Source: Glossina fuscipes (Eukaryota; Arthropoda; Insecta; Diptera; Glossinidae). Taken from it: DNA of 64,000 nucleotides. The stretch lies in the NCBI RefSeq assembly GCF_014805625.2, contig NW_024003803.1:885261-949260 (forward strand). The letters run 5' to 3'. Positions within the stretch are counted from its first letter, which is position 1; every line of letters begins with the position of its first letter. This document shows positions 46,581-58,306 of this stretch, piece after piece. The position numbers were made by a program, and so were the translations under genes. The notes under the pieces are model-generated. The model saw nothing but the letters and a program-made list of their open reading frames with translations. It was not told where the DNA came from and did not search any database.

Positions 46581-48063
46581 GTGATCATATTATCGGTTTG
46601 CCGCTATCCACAAAAAAAAAAGAGAATGATGGGAGACAAATGACTTTGTTTTAAGGAGAGTTGGTTGGCAAATCTCGTAACATGCATATCGTGAACTAAA
46701 ATAAAAAAAAAATTTGTGATATGCGACAGAATTAGTAATTTTTTTTCAAAACATTATAAGGCTAATTGACAAATAAAATATTTTTATTTTTTTTTTGTAA
46801 ATTAATAAAAAGCTGGGACAATGTGTAAATATGGAAAAATTTTGTAACAAAAACTGCTTTGTGTAATACTGTCCGGGCCGTAGTATTCAGAATATTAATT
46901 CTCAATAGCGTATGCAATAACAGATATAACAACTAATGTAAATTTTGCTTTTATTGTAAATAATGTACAAAACTGTAAAACAAATTAAAATAAATAAGAA
47001 GAAAGTATTAAAAAGGATTTGAAGGAGTGTATTAGATGAAATATTTTTTTTCCTATATGTTTAAATATATGTGAAAGTAAAAGTAAAATTTACTTAAAAT
47101 ATAATGGTAAATTCTCTCAACCTCCCCCATCAAAAATTGTTAATCCAAAAGCCGACAAGTACAATACAAACAAACATAATATATATTGGAAAATTTTTAT
47201 TAAAAAAACGAAAGTTTTTCTTGATTGAATAGGCAAAAACAAAAGCTATCCTTTAGTTTAAGCTTATACATGCCCATAAGGTTCGGTACGGCCTTGAAAT
47301 GCTCTTGAGTGACGCTGTTCGCCACAAATTAGAAGAGTTGACACAAAAATAACTTCGATATTAATATTTGGCAGGCAGCAGGTAGCTGCATTAGCGTTTG
47401 ATAAGCAAACTTAAAATAGTGCGAGTTCAAAACCAAATATAAATAAATAAAAAAAAATTAATACTACAAATGAATTGGTTATGGGCAAAATATGTTCCAT
47501 TTATTCATGGGGAAAGTAATTAAACTGATAATGTCTGCGCTCTGAAACTATCGCTGTAAATAATAGTAATTGCATGCATTCGTTATCAAAAATCAAGTTG
47601 AGGTGAATAAAAAGAAACCCCAGAAAAAAATCCACAGACATTTTTGGGTGAGAATTCAGCTTTAGTCAAATTAGATAATCTAATTACAATCCGTTCAGTG
47701 ACGCTATTGTTCCAACGGAAATTAAACCTTTTTCAACAACAACAATCTTTGGGACCATCTATAAATCTACGAAGGCAACAACCCTTTGTTTTGAGCAGCA
47801 TTCAGGATTCCGGGACATCTGTCATTAATGCAAATGTAGAAACAATACAGAATCATAACAATATGCAGTGGGTAAGGAAGGAGACAGTGGCATCGAGTTC
47901 ATTCCTGCCATATAAATGGTAGGCTAAATTTAAGAACTTAGCTTTGGATATCCACTGAAACTTTTGTAAAAGCAAAAAAAAAAAAAAGAAAAAAAAAAAG
48001 AAAAAAGAAGAGAAAAGGAAGAGAATTTTTATTTGCAAACTGATTATAAATCAATGTATAAAT
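46581..48063. other. No recognisable gene
   Basis: A+T-rich. The 92-codon frame at 47644-47922 has a Gln run and contains SLGPSINLRRQQPFVLSSIQ; I do not recognise it, and there is no evidence of expression. 47970-48010 is a purine run. Confidence 0.35.
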
Positions 48064-48394
48064 AGAACAACACAAAACGGCAACTCTGTTCAAGTGCTGT
48101 GGTCATATTTTTCTCTTTGTGAAAAAATTTTTGCAATTTATTCTTCTATTTAATTTCTTTATTGCGTTATACGTTTTTAAAAGTTTTCAAACTTATTAAA
48201 ATTTATTTAACTTTTTGTGTGTTTATTGCGAAAAACGTTCATCGCGGATACCGTACGTGTTTTCCTTTAAATACATAAAAAAAAAAAATTAAAAAAAATT
48301 AAAAACATCTGACATTTTATTCACTAGTTTCCCAAACCTTTTCAAGTGAGTGGTTATTTCACAAATAATAAACACTAGACAACAATAAGGTATA

Positions 48395-49458
48395 ATGGCC
48401 CCGGGGCCGCCAGATAAAAACTCGAATAGATTTCATCTATTAAGTGATACATCCTCCCAAAGAAAAAAAAAAAAAAATTCCGATTTTCCGGTGTTGCCAG
48501 TGATATAACCCCTATTGATAAAAAATATATTGTCATTTCTTCAACCGATGCTAAAATAACAATTTCCCAAATTAGCCCTTTTGCTATAAAAAAAAAGCTC
48601 TAGATAGCATTACAACATACATCGACTCCGTCTCGATTCTACGCGATGCAGCAGAAAAGCTCACAAAGGCCAAATCTTTGGCTAATCTATGTGCTATTTC
48701 AGCTAAACTACATGAGAAAATTAACTCGGTTCGAGGCGTAATTTATGCCCCTTGCTTAAAGCATGTGCCGGAAGATAAAATTGTCCGCGAAATGGTCAAT
48801 CAAGGAGTGACTGAAGTTTATAAATTCACCAAACTGAATGATGACGGAAAAACACGCTCTCCTACACTAAGGATTATTTTAACTTTTGATCGCTATCGGC
48901 TACCGGCAACGGTTGATATAGCTTGGTACAAACGTAAAGTAGAACTCTACATCCCAAATCCTATGAGGTGTAAAATTTGCCAAAGCCTGGGTCGTACGAC
49001 AAAAACATGCACTAGTGCTGCATCTTGTGCTAACTGTGGTCATCCTCTGACTAAATTGCAATGATCAACACTCAGCGTTAGACAAACAATGCCCACGTTT
49101 TGTACAGATGCGTGAAATACTAAAAATCAAAACAGAAAATTACTGTAGCATGGGCGAAGCGCGACGCACATACCGGGAAAGAAATCCATCTGTAGCAACA
49201 ACAACATATATGCTAACATCTAAAATACTAAATTCTCCAGAATCTCCAGCTCTCAACTTTACTCAACATATTACAAGTGGTAATGATTCCATTCTTTCAT
49301 CCATTAATCAACCTTCAACTTCAAATTATTCACGTGCGCTAACTCGTTCAAATGTACCAAATCACCTAAGTACAGATTATTCTGCTAGTAAGAATAAATT
49401 ATTCACGAAAAATTCCTATAGCGACCTTCTCGACGGAGACGCTGACATGTCAACTTAA
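48395..49458 (+). pseudogene. ORF1 (nucleic-acid-binding Gag-like) of I-2
   Basis: ATG at 48395 begins MAPGPPDKNSNRFHLLSD; frames break in the A run near 48465 and again near 48590. The open part 48678-49064 covers the RNA-binding-like domain and the first zinc knuckle CKICQSLGRTTKTC, in which the His is Arg. The second knuckle starts CANCGHP and is cut by a small deletion. The last frame (49108-49458) carries the Ser/Asn-rich C-terminus ending YSDLLDGDADMST. I-3 has the better-preserved three-knuckle version, so this copy is the more damaged one. Confidence 0.8.
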
Positions 49459-49509
49459 CCCTCCCTCCACTCTGCTTACATGTCATTACAATTACATAAA
49501 GTTTTTAAA

Positions 49510-50158
49510 ATTCTACAATGGAGCATTAAGGGACCTTAATAATATTAATGAACTCCGTACACTCGTAAGTGATTTCAGTCTAACCTTTATATCGCTTCAA
49601 GAAACCCATTGTAGAAGCTCTTTTAATCCTATTCCACCCAAATCATATACTGGATACTTTACGAATGCTGATCAAAATTCATATTCCAAACAAGGAGTAA
49701 GTGTTTTTATAAAATCAAATATACCTCACAAACGCATAAATTTAAGCTCAAACATACAAGCCGTAGCGATACAAATAATGTTAAACATAAAATTTACAGT
49801 GCTTTCGCTCTATATATCAACTTCGCAATCGTTTTCTCAGCAAGAACTCTACAATTTATTCTCCGATTTAACATGTTGCTCTCCCTCACTTCTTCCTTTG
49901 GTTTCCTGGTGTATTTCTGATGGTCTACATAATTGTGATCACGTTCCAATTATAATCGATCTTAAACTTTCAACGTCCTCTGCTACTCCAGCAAAACAGG
50001 CCAAATTCCTCCTAGATAAAGCGGATAGGATCAATTACTTCAAACAGGTGGAGTCATTTTTGAATTCAAAGCCATTTAACGGGAACTGCAATCATGATAC
50101 GGCTATTATGTCTAAAGCGATCACATCTTTCTATTCCTCAATCCAACACCTCTTTTAA
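49510..50158 (+). pseudogene. Endonuclease of I-2, core deleted
   Basis: Frames read KFYNGALRDLNNINELRTLV, ISLQETHCRS, QGVSVFIKSN and NIQAVAIQIM, the first half of an APE-type endonuclease with the catalytic Glu of the QETH motif. LFSDLTC is then followed at once by CSPSLLPLVSW and DHVPIIIDLKL. The middle part with the GDFNAH motif is missing, and the SDH His-containing motif reads NCDH. I-3 has the same joint, with NSDH. Confidence 0.8.
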
Positions 50159-51480
50159 ACGAGCTGGGGTTCCTTGGTGGAACAACACGCTTTCGTTTTT
50201 GAGGAAAAATAAAATGGATCTATGGCACCGCTTTAAGAGATGTCCTGATCAGAATCACTTGTTATTATACAAAAAGGCCAATGCTCTACTCAGGAAGGAA
50301 TTACGGAAATCAAAGGCACTTATTTTCGAACTTTTCTCGAGACGAATTCACAGAAATACATCAATGAAAGTTGTCTGGAACAAAATCAACAGACTTAATG
50401 GGACTTCAAACCTGAACGAACGTAACATCAACATCCTTAAACCGGTCTATCACCAAGCCGTCACAGCAAGTTGTTATGCTTTACTCACGACGCCCATAAA
50501 TAATATTATAATCGAAACTGGTCTCCCAACTTTAGAAAATAGACTTTATGAGTTAAAAGCTAAAATAGTCCCCAAGCTTCTTAATTCAAACAAATCTATT
50601 CTCGGTGATGACGTGAGACAGATTATTATTGCCAAGAAAATTCCAAAGTCACCATCTGCAATTGACCATTGTTTGTACGTCGCAAAGGAATTGAACATCC
50701 CCTTAAAAACTTTCCGCTCTTCTGGTGTTAAACGTCCATGGATTTTGGAAGACTGCTCTTTTGACATCTCACTGTCTATGCACAAAAGAGAAGATACTCC
50801 AAATTACGTCTTCAGGAATCTAATAGCTGAAAAAACCCAAATATTGGAAAGTACTGGTTGGAATCTTTTATACACAGACGGCTCAAAATCTTCTGGTCTG
50901 CCTCCTGCTTGTGCCGTGGTTGATGCTACAGGACAGGTTTTTCTCAAGCACATGTTTCACGAAAGTACTTCAACTTTCACAACCGAAGCCAGAGCTATCC
51001 TTCATGCTGCGAACCTTGTCCATAAGAACAAACTCAAAACTCATCGTTACCGACAGTTTGTCTGTATTACAACCCTTCGACTTCGAGATTAATTAAGGAA
51101 TATAATTACTACATCCGACGGAAAAATTATAATGTTATGAGTACCAAGTCACATCGGTTTATTGGGAAATGAGCAGGCTGATCGAGCGGCAAAGTATGCT
51201 GCTTCTGCTCCTCTATTTATGGATGATGTCATGGAAAAGTTAGATCTTCAAAGATACATTGGAAGAAAAGTTAAAAAGAAAATTGCAGAAGGAAATTTAC
51301 AATACCATCATCAACACTACTCTTCCATTATTTCAATTAATTTCAACTTTATATCCAACAAAAGTTGAGAAAACCAAGATCCAAACATTTATTGCATTTG
51401 GAGCGACCAACCCTTTGGACTTTCTAAAATCAGCTTCAGAACCGAATATATTACTTTATTAATACTACTAAGCTCATTTC
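50094..51480 (+). pseudogene. ORF2 linker fused to RNase H, RT absent (I-2)
   Basis: A 332-codon frame begins in the linker (RAGVPWWNNTLSFLRKNKMD, WHRFKRCPDQNHLLLYKKAN), runs to NRLNGTSNLNE, and continues without a break at RNINILKPVYHQAVTASCYA, which in I-1 lies 1.1 kb further on, after the RT. It then carries RNase H motifs LYTDGSKSSGLP and FTTEARAILHAA (both catalytic acids present), followed by a shift; in the next frame TDSLSVLQ, then a small deletion, and GNEQADRAAKY. The fusion frame is intact for over 300 codons, but no polymerase exists. Confidence 0.85.
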
Positions 51481-51572
51481 CTAATGTACATTTATTTATA
51501 TTAGAACCGATAGCCTGTGCTGCTAGTGCTCAATGTCTTTTTTTAGTCTAAGAATTTATTTCATTAGTCTAA

Positions 51573-51579
51573 AATTATA

Positions 51580-51630
<51 letters not shown>
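51573..51630 (+). repeat. TAA-rich 3' tail of I-2
   Basis: The tail is AAT/GAT-interrupted TAA units, following TTTATTTCATTAGTCTAA as in I-1. Confidence 0.9.
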
Positions 51631-51631
<1 letters not shown>

Positions 51632-51635
51632 TTTG

Positions 51636-52039
51636 CTTGTCACACAAAATTGGTTTTTTCTTTTTTGAAGTTTTTCCGAACACATTCCAAGGAAAATATC
51701 AGATTTATTTCTTAGGAAGCAGTTTTGTTGCAATGGGAAACGAGAATGATACCAAAACGTAAATGCGTTTGCTTATTCTGCCTTCTTGAATACCAAATAT
51801 TATTTGGGATAATTTGACAATTTTATGCGTTGGAACAGCTAACTCTAATGCAATAACTGGGAGTGGTTCAATGCATTACATTCAACTCAATATTGCTACA
51901 CATATCTGAAATTGGCAATCCTGACATAGCATCAGCATTCTTAAAAATGGTAGCTTTACTATATTGTATGTCAAATTCGAATTATTATTAAAAAATTGTA
52001 TAGTGTTGCACAATTGATATAAATTCCGTTGATAGTGAG
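51636..52039. other. No recognisable gene
   Basis: About 400 bases without motifs. It may include 3' parts of the minus-strand R1-like element to its right. Confidence 0.35.
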
Positions 52040-53440
52040 TCTTTTGGTGACAATATTTGATTCCACCCTTTGCTGCCTATAACCAGAATAACCTTTCGGC
52101 CATAGGCGTATTGATGAAATTTTGTTATAACAAATGATTTTTCAGTTTCGTCCACAAAACACTACTAAGCAGTATTTTATTTTTTTCCTCTTATCTGAGA
52201 TTCCGGCAGCATATCGCCTTAAACTTCTTTACGTGTCTTGGGGAGGTTTTTGTCGACTTTTCTCCCACACTTCCGTTACATCAAAGTTTTCGTTTGCTTC
52301 ATGTTTTTCACGATTCTAGGTTAGTGGTTTTTGTATAAAAAATTGCTTTTCTCGTTCTATGTTGGAACCGCGTAGCCGTTTGTGGGTTTATAGTTTTGGA
52401 CTTCTTTTCCCCTACCTAAATTGAATTGAAGAAATTTAATTTTCATCATGTAAGCCTTTGGCGCATGTTGCGCTTACCGTAAGACAACAACGACATCGCA
52501 TGTCGTTCTTGCATTTTGCGGCTTTGTGTTCATTTTCCCCGAATCTTCTACATAGTGAACTGCGCATCGGAAACATATTTTCTTGATCTTGTTTTCACTT
52601 ACCTAGCATCGAAGCTATCCTATCTTTTAGCAATCTTCAATAAGTGATCGGCTATCGATGTTGTAATCTCATTTCGCGCCAGTTTGGTACCGCCGACCGC
52701 TTGCTTGATGTTAACCTAACCCCTTCTTGTCCGATTCGCCTGCCGAGTTTAAAACGCTGTCGATTATCTCTACTTTTTTATTTGCTTGCCCGTGTTTCTT
52801 ATATGCGGTAAGCCCTTCGGTCTGATTTTTCTCGAGATAATCTTTTCCACCATTGTATATTCTAATGCATTTTGCAGTCTTCTTCTTTGAGTTGAACATG
52901 AAGGTTCCCGGATTTTATTCTTCGAATTTTGCCTTTTCTTCAGGCTTCGTCTTTGCCTTCATTTGCTTCAAGATTGCGGCGTAGGACCCCGGAAAATGCT
53001 GTTAAGGCTTCTACTCTTATTTGGCGGCCATATACTTTCGTATTTTTCAGCTTCTTACGGTTTTCCACGGTTTGCCAGTCACCCTGCTTGTTAATTTGTA
53101 CTATATCCTCTGTCTTTTCTCTCCTCTCTTTGGGTACGGTCTTTTTCGGCATGTCATTATGTCCAACTTTGGCTTTAGGATCCCCGCCTTCAGGCGCTTC
53201 CGAAAATTGTTCCGTCTGTACGTATTTGGATACCAGGAAGGGTTTCTGTAACCCTATTTGCACCGTTGGCGTCAGAGTGTAGCTATGGCTTCCCTCATTT
53301 CTTATATATTTTTTGGCATCCGCCACTATCTTACTTACGGTGTCTAATTTACAATCTAATTTCGTAAACGCTAGTTCCTCTTCCTGCCTCAGTCTATTAA
53401 GGTACTCTTCGTTCAACACTGTGTCTAGTGCCGTTTCCCT
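52040..53440 (-). pseudogene. R1-like ORF1 with zinc-knuckle end and ORF2 start
   Basis: Right to left: an open frame of 159 codons (53419-52940) that is Lys/Glu-rich with KKTVPKERREKTEDIVQINK, then MFNSKKKTAKCIRIYNGGKD, and near 52560-52460 a cysteine cluster HKAAKCKNDMRCRCCLTVSA followed by CAKGLHDEN. Adjacent CCHC knuckles at the C-terminus of ORF1 are typical of R1/LOA-type elements. Directly after it MKIKFLQFNLGRGKE resembles the start of ORF2 (FLQ-N-N---A). The polymerase is missing. The clade is inferred from layout; other knuckle-bearing ORF1 families are possible. Confidence 0.5.
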
Positions 53441-54596
53441 ACCGGGTTGCTTGTGTACGTATATGAATGTATTTACGAATATGTGTATGTATATGTATAT
53501 CGGCTATTTATTTATTTGTTTACTAGGTTTTTATTCTCTTTTTTTTTCTTTCCCGGTCGGCGTCGATGGTTGCAGGGTAGGGTTTGTTTTATTGTAGCGC
53601 CCTTATTTATGCTACATTTTATAATATTTGCACCTTAGGTTATCTTTTCTTTCAGCAAAGGAGTTCGGATACGAACAACTGCGAAAGCATCTAAGCAATG
53701 ATGTTTCCTTGTAGGCAACACCGACGCAATGATTTTCACTTCTTATTGCCACCGGGGCATCCGACCAGTTAACGAACAAGAAAAAACAAATTGAGAAAAT
53801 CAATAAAGCGAATTCGGAAGGACTGAAGGAATTCACACTTCAACGCAGATTCCTTTCTTTAAGCTTTTTTATCTGTATTTTGCACGGATCGACTAAACAC
53901 TATAACCGGTCGCTCGATTTTCTCATAGATTTCTTTTTCATAAGTGTTTTCAGTTACTTGAATTTACTTCTTACTATAATCGACGCAGAAAAACGCGGAG
54001 TACACAAAAACACGTCCGCGTGCTACAATCTCACCATGGCTTTTTCTACAAGCAGGTCTGCAAACGTTAGAGTGTGTTAGGTCCAATATTTCTTTTGTTA
54101 TCGATTACACTTTTTTTAGCAGTGATACATGCCCAACGTACATGAAGTACGTTTACAATAATTTTTATAACATTTTGGCGAAATTTCTGCAAAAATCTAC
54201 ATGTAAGAATTTGTGTATTTTAATTTACGTTGTTGGCAAATATCTAAAATCATGCTGTTAACCACGAATTGGAAGAATTGGTGATTATTGACCCTGAAAA
54301 TAAAATTATTAAAAGTATAATTTTTGATGAATTATTAAAAATTTAAAAAGAAAAAATTAAAGTCTTCATAAATGGAGTATGAACCCAGTTAATTAGCTTA
54401 TGCACAAGAGTTTTTGGTGCTTTTAGAAATAATTTAATTCCATTGCATTGTACATAATTTTCCCTATCAAAGTCAAGCAATTCATTCTAATTATTTTCGG
54501 ATAACGTAAATTGACTTGAAGAGTCCCGTTAAGTCCCTCTGCGTGTTACAAGATCATTTAACCAGCAATGTCAATATTCCTCTACGGCCAAAAAAC
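53441..54596. other. No recognisable gene
   Basis: Begins with (TATG)n-like repeats at 53455-53505. Frames at 53612-53836 and 53880-54080 are unassigned. Confidence 0.4.
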
Positions 54597-55067
54597 AGGT
54601 TGGTGCATAATTATCAAGCGTTTCTTTCACATGGTGTATTTTAATAAAAATTTACAGTATTTTCTAAATTTATGCAAGAAAATATTCTTCTGCTTTTAGG
54701 TTATAAAAATGATTGTCGATAATCATACCCATATTCGTCATATTATGCTGTATAACTTTGAGAAAGGATGGAAAGCAGTGCAGTCATTTCATGATCTTAA
54801 TCAATTTTTCGATGGGGAAGATAAAAAGAGACTTTTTGCAGCCGTGGAACTCGACGACTTCAATGCGAACCACGAAACCATCGTTTGTCGTCTCAATAAG
54901 TTGAAAGCAAATAAGAAGCAGTAATTGAAGTAGATGGTGACTACGCTTCGGATTAATCATTGAAAAATGTTACTGCTCAATTTTTATGTTTCTTTTTTTA
55001 TAATAAATAGTGTTCAAGAACGCCTGATAATATAGTTTAAAAACGCCGGATAATTATGCATCAGCCT
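54597..55067 (+). mobile_element. Short mariner derivative M4 with terminal inverted repeats
   Basis: About 471 bp. The left end AGGTTGGTGCATAATTATCA and the reverse complement of the right end, AGGCTGATGCATAATTATCC, match at most positions and continue with GCGTTT, so the inverted repeats are about 27 bp. Between them is one open frame with only an N-terminal domain. A full mariner is about 1.3 kb, so this is an internal deletion derivative of MITE-like size. The TA duplication expected for mariner is not clean at the flanks. Confidence 0.8.
54709..54924 (+). CDS. 71-residue mariner DNA-binding-domain-like protein (M4)
   Basis: The uninterrupted frame reads HTHIRHIMLYNFEKGWKAVQ and SFHDLNQFF, the first helix-turn-helix of mariner transposases (HIRH--LYEF--G-KA-EA), then jumps to DKKRLFAAVELDDFNANHET and IVCRLNKLK, the second helix-turn-helix (LLAAVE-D-----DFNV-HSTIVRRLKKLG). 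The region between and the whole DDD catalytic domain are absent. It starts with ATG and ends with TAA, with no internal stop. If made, it could only bind TIRs, which would make it a possible repressor. It may equally be a chance-preserved deletion product. Confidence 0.55.
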   Translation: MIVDNHTHIRHIMLYNFEKGWKAVQSFHDLNQFFDGEDKKRLFAAVELDDFNANHETIVCRLNKLKANKKQ

Positions 55068-56329
55068 ATTAGCATAATATGAACAAAGGAACTATTCCGC
55101 CTGATGTACGTCTATACCCCCACAATTCTTGATTATTTAATAACAGTAACTTACTTCTTTTTCGTTTTGGTTTGTAATATGCATTCGGCCTATTGGCGAT
55201 TAGATTGACATACCCAGTAGAGTAATGTGTTTTTGCGATATTTTAATCCTTTGCGCTTTATCAATGATTTGACAGCGTTTCTTTCACCTCATGTGCATAC
55301 ATACAGTCAGAAAGATCAACACTCGAAAATGAAACCTACTCAACGCCATGCGTTATCAATGCCCACTTTTCAAATTACGTCTCAAAGCGAGAGCCAATTA
55401 ACCAATATAATAGATACCCAAACCCCGAAATATAAGGAAACCACTAAGGAAGAAACTAAAATCCGCTGTGTGAAAAGCTAAATACATTAACTGTGTTATG
55501 TGCGCCACAGGAACTTCCAAAATAAAACTAATTGTTTGTATTTAAATGTATATAAATATATAGTTGGGGTTGCGTCTTGTTTTTGTGAAAATTCTTGGCA
55601 AAGTTTTAAAATTTCTGCTTGTGTCATTTTTGACAAGCAAAACAGCGATATATTATTAAAAACAAACCAAAATCATATGGTTTCGGGCTTTAAAATAGAT
55701 ATCGCTTAAAAATTTGCAAAAGAATTTAAAAACGGCCCAAGCTTTTCAAAGATCACGCATACAACATCCACACCTGTATGTAATAAAAACTGTGAGCACT
55801 TTTTTTTTTGCTTTTCTTTGCTTATTACTCACAAAGTGCAACACAATCATCATAAAAATAGCCACTTCTATTCTAAAAGCAGAAAATATCAAACGCGCCC
55901 ACCCAATTTTACATTGTATGAAAACGTACTCCTTTTCCATATTTATTGGAACGATGATGGGTATAAAAAATTCGATCACGACTGAATATAATTTTCTTAA
56001 TTCTTCCTAATAAAAGTGCCAATGCAACCATACTCCTTGTCGGTGCGTTAATTTGTCGCACCGTGTGTCTATTTTATGTCATCATCTGTCCAATCTGTCC
56101 CTTTGAAATAAAAATATGCGGTGTTTGAATATGTCAATGGCTTAGTGTGCGTGATGTATTACAAGTACAACTAATAGCCTAAAGTTATGTATAATACGCA
56201 TGCACTTTGGATTTTTTTCTTTTCATAGTTCCTCACATTTTGCTTTAACTGTTACAAAAAGGAATTAAAAAAGAAAAGCATATTGGCGGTATTCCATTAT
56301 TTCAAGATTTATCGTTCTTTTCGGAAACA
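55068..56329. other. No recognisable gene
   Basis: Frames at 55227-55481, 55500-55709 and 55714-56010 are unassigned and of ordinary A+T-rich composition. Confidence 0.4.
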
Positions 56330-57663
56330 ACAATGATACACAACATCGACAGAAACCCCCTGCACCCATATAAAAATTGGATGTTCCACATCCATTACTT
56401 TTGTTGTTTGATTTAAAGAAATCTGCTGCCCAAGCGCATCAAATAAAATCTTATGGTGGTACTGATCCATCGTGTCCAAATTATCGGTTTTGGTTTCAAC
56501 GGTTTAAAAGTATCACTATTGATGTCAGTGACCTTCCTTTACATAAAATAATAGTTTTCCATTTAATTTTATTGGTTTATTCAGCGTACGCTGACGCTAA
56601 TCAAGAATAGCTTAAAATTCCATTTTCGACATTGTTGCTTGATTTGAAACAATCTGCTGCCGAAGTCCGTCTAACACATTCACAAACTTACGGTGATGCT
56701 ACTTTATCTTATCTCAATTTTCGCTTTTGATTTCAGCGGTATAAAAGTGTTGCTTTTGTTGTTAATGACAAAGAACGGCCTGGAGGACTAAAAAAGTTCG
56801 AAAACTTGCAAGACTTATTAGCCGAAAACCCAGCTCAAACTATTAAAGAAGTTTTTAAATTCTTACAAGTTGATAAATCAATTGTTTCTCGACGTGTACT
56901 TCGCATGGAAAAGATCCAAAAGGAGAGAGAATGGCTTCCATATTAATTGAGTGGCAATGCCGTTTGGAACCGATTCAACATCGCGGTTTCATTGGTTGCC
57001 AGGCATAGAAGTGTTCTTTGTGGCGTAATGCGACTGGCCATGAAAATTCCACGACAATGCCAAGCCCAAAAAGTTATGGGTTAGTCCAAAAGAGCCGTCC
57101 ATATCAACGCCGACGCAGAATATTCATAACCATAAAATTTAAGTATGCATATAGTGGGATCAGCAAGGTGCAGTGTGTTACAAAGAGGTAAAATCGAATG
57201 AAGCTATTGATGCAGATGTGTACCGACGTCAGTTGAACAAATTACACGATTTATTGTTGCAAAAGAGACCAGCAATAGCTATTAACAAACACAAACTCAT
57301 CTTCTTGCATGACAACGCTCGGCCACACTTTGCAAGAGTTGTTAAGGACACGCTGTCGCAGTTTGAATGGGAAGTTCTACCGCACCCAGCGTACTCACCA
57401 GACATAGCCCCTTTTGATCACTATTTCTTTAGATCGATGTAGCATAACTTAGCTGGCACACGGTTTCGAAATGCTGAAGAAATGCAAAAATGGGTCGATG
57501 ATTGGATTGCTACCAAACAAATATCGTTTTTTCGACATAATAGAAAATATTTTGATTAATGTATATATTGTGTGGAAAAATGGTCGCAATGCACGCGAAC
57601 ACCTAATATTTAGACGATATTTTAACTGTTTGCAAAAACACGCAAAAAGTTTGCCAAAAAGTT
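56330..57663 (+). pseudogene. mariner transposase remnant M3 with doubled N-terminus
   Basis: Two separate N-terminal pieces occur in a row: LLFDLKKSAAQAHQIKSYGG with YRFWFQRFKS (56400-56540), and LLDLKQSAAEVRLTHSQTYG with FQRYKS (56630-56750). Only the second continues: KERPGGLKKFENLQDLLAEN, VDKSIVSRRVLRMEKIQKER, a degraded TGDEKW block, VKSNEAIDADVYRRQLNKLH (57180-57250), LHDNARPHFARVVKDTLSQF and LPHPAYSPDIAPFDHYFFRS with the last catalytic Asp intact. The 3' end breaks up after DDWIATKQISFF, before LTR D. The TIRs are not visible. Confidence 0.85.
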
Positions 57664-58170
57664 TGTCACAGGCATAGCTTTTTGCGCGGTAGAGCGTTCA
57701 AAAGTTAGACAGACATGCTGTGCCGCATGAAAAATGAAAACAAGAAAAAAGATTTAAACTCGAAGTAGGGTAAAAAAAGGAAAGATCCATTTAAACCTTT
57801 AATGAGTTCACGCTGTGTAAGTCCGTTTGTGAGGTCTGTTTTCCGTACTGTACGCCGTTCTTTGGCCCCTTCTTACTCCGTCAGTAACCATTCCCAGTCC
57901 CCCTACCCTCACTCGCGCGCACAGCCACCCATACCACTTTTCAGGGGTGGAGTATGTCGCTTAGGCACACATTTTTAGCCAAGCACCTTTAATTTTAATT
58001 TTTATCCTTTTCGTCGTCTTAACTGGTTACATTATCTATTTACTAAAAATTTCTTTTCATTATTGCCTAGACTTTTTCTTATTCTCTTTGTTCGTTTCAT
58101 TTTTGTGTTTTCAACGGTTCACATACCGATTTTGGCTTTAAAGAAATGTATGAAATATTCAATTAGGAAT
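57664..58170 (+). mobile_element. Long-LTR fragment, copy D, interrupted by I-3
   Basis: It begins TGTCACAGGCATAGC and shares with A the blocks GGTAGAGCGTT, GTGCCGCATGA, ACTCGCGCGCACA and GCC/ACCACCCATACC. It stops at the TTA repeat that is the 3' tail of I-3 (minus strand). The rest of this LTR is expected beyond the right edge of the window, past the 5' end of I-3. Confidence 0.75.
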
Positions 58171-58176
58171 TGTTCT

Positions 58177-58203
58177 ATTTATTATTATTATTATTATTAT
58201 TTT
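58177..58203 (-). repeat. TAA-rich 3' tail of I-3
   Basis: Seen on the plus strand as (TTA)n followed by TTTTAATTTTAGACTAATGA, the reverse complement of the I-1/I-2 end. Confidence 0.9.
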
Positions 58204-58306
58204 AATTTTAGACTAATGAAATGAATTCTTAGACTAAAAAAAGACATTGAGCACTAGCAACACAGGCTATCGGCTCTAATTAAAAAAAAGAATAATAAAA
58301 TGTACA

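Larger units (their letters stand above)
48070..51635 (+). mobile_element. I-clade non-LTR retrotransposon, copy I-2, internally deleted
   Basis: It has a probable 5' untranslated part (48070-48394), ORF1, a shortened ORF2 and a TAA-rich tail. ORF2 lacks the core of the endonuclease (joint LFSDLTC to CSPSLLPLVSW) and the whole reverse transcriptase (joint NLNE to RNINILKPVYHQ). The same two joints occur in I-3, 10 kb away and inverted, and the DNA of the two copies is nearly identical over about 2.6 kb. The element therefore could not have copied itself and is probably a young non-autonomous derivative. The linker and RNase H pieces remain. Confidence 0.85.

Noticed and set aside
47853..48038. 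Minus-strand frame with a long Phe run
   Set aside because: It is a translation of the purine run at 47970-48010, with no start context or family match.
53612..53836. Short minus-strand frame starting with Met and a hydrophobic segment, as in a signal peptide
   Set aside because: Small, no upstream promoter or homologue known to me, and within a region of decayed retrotransposons.
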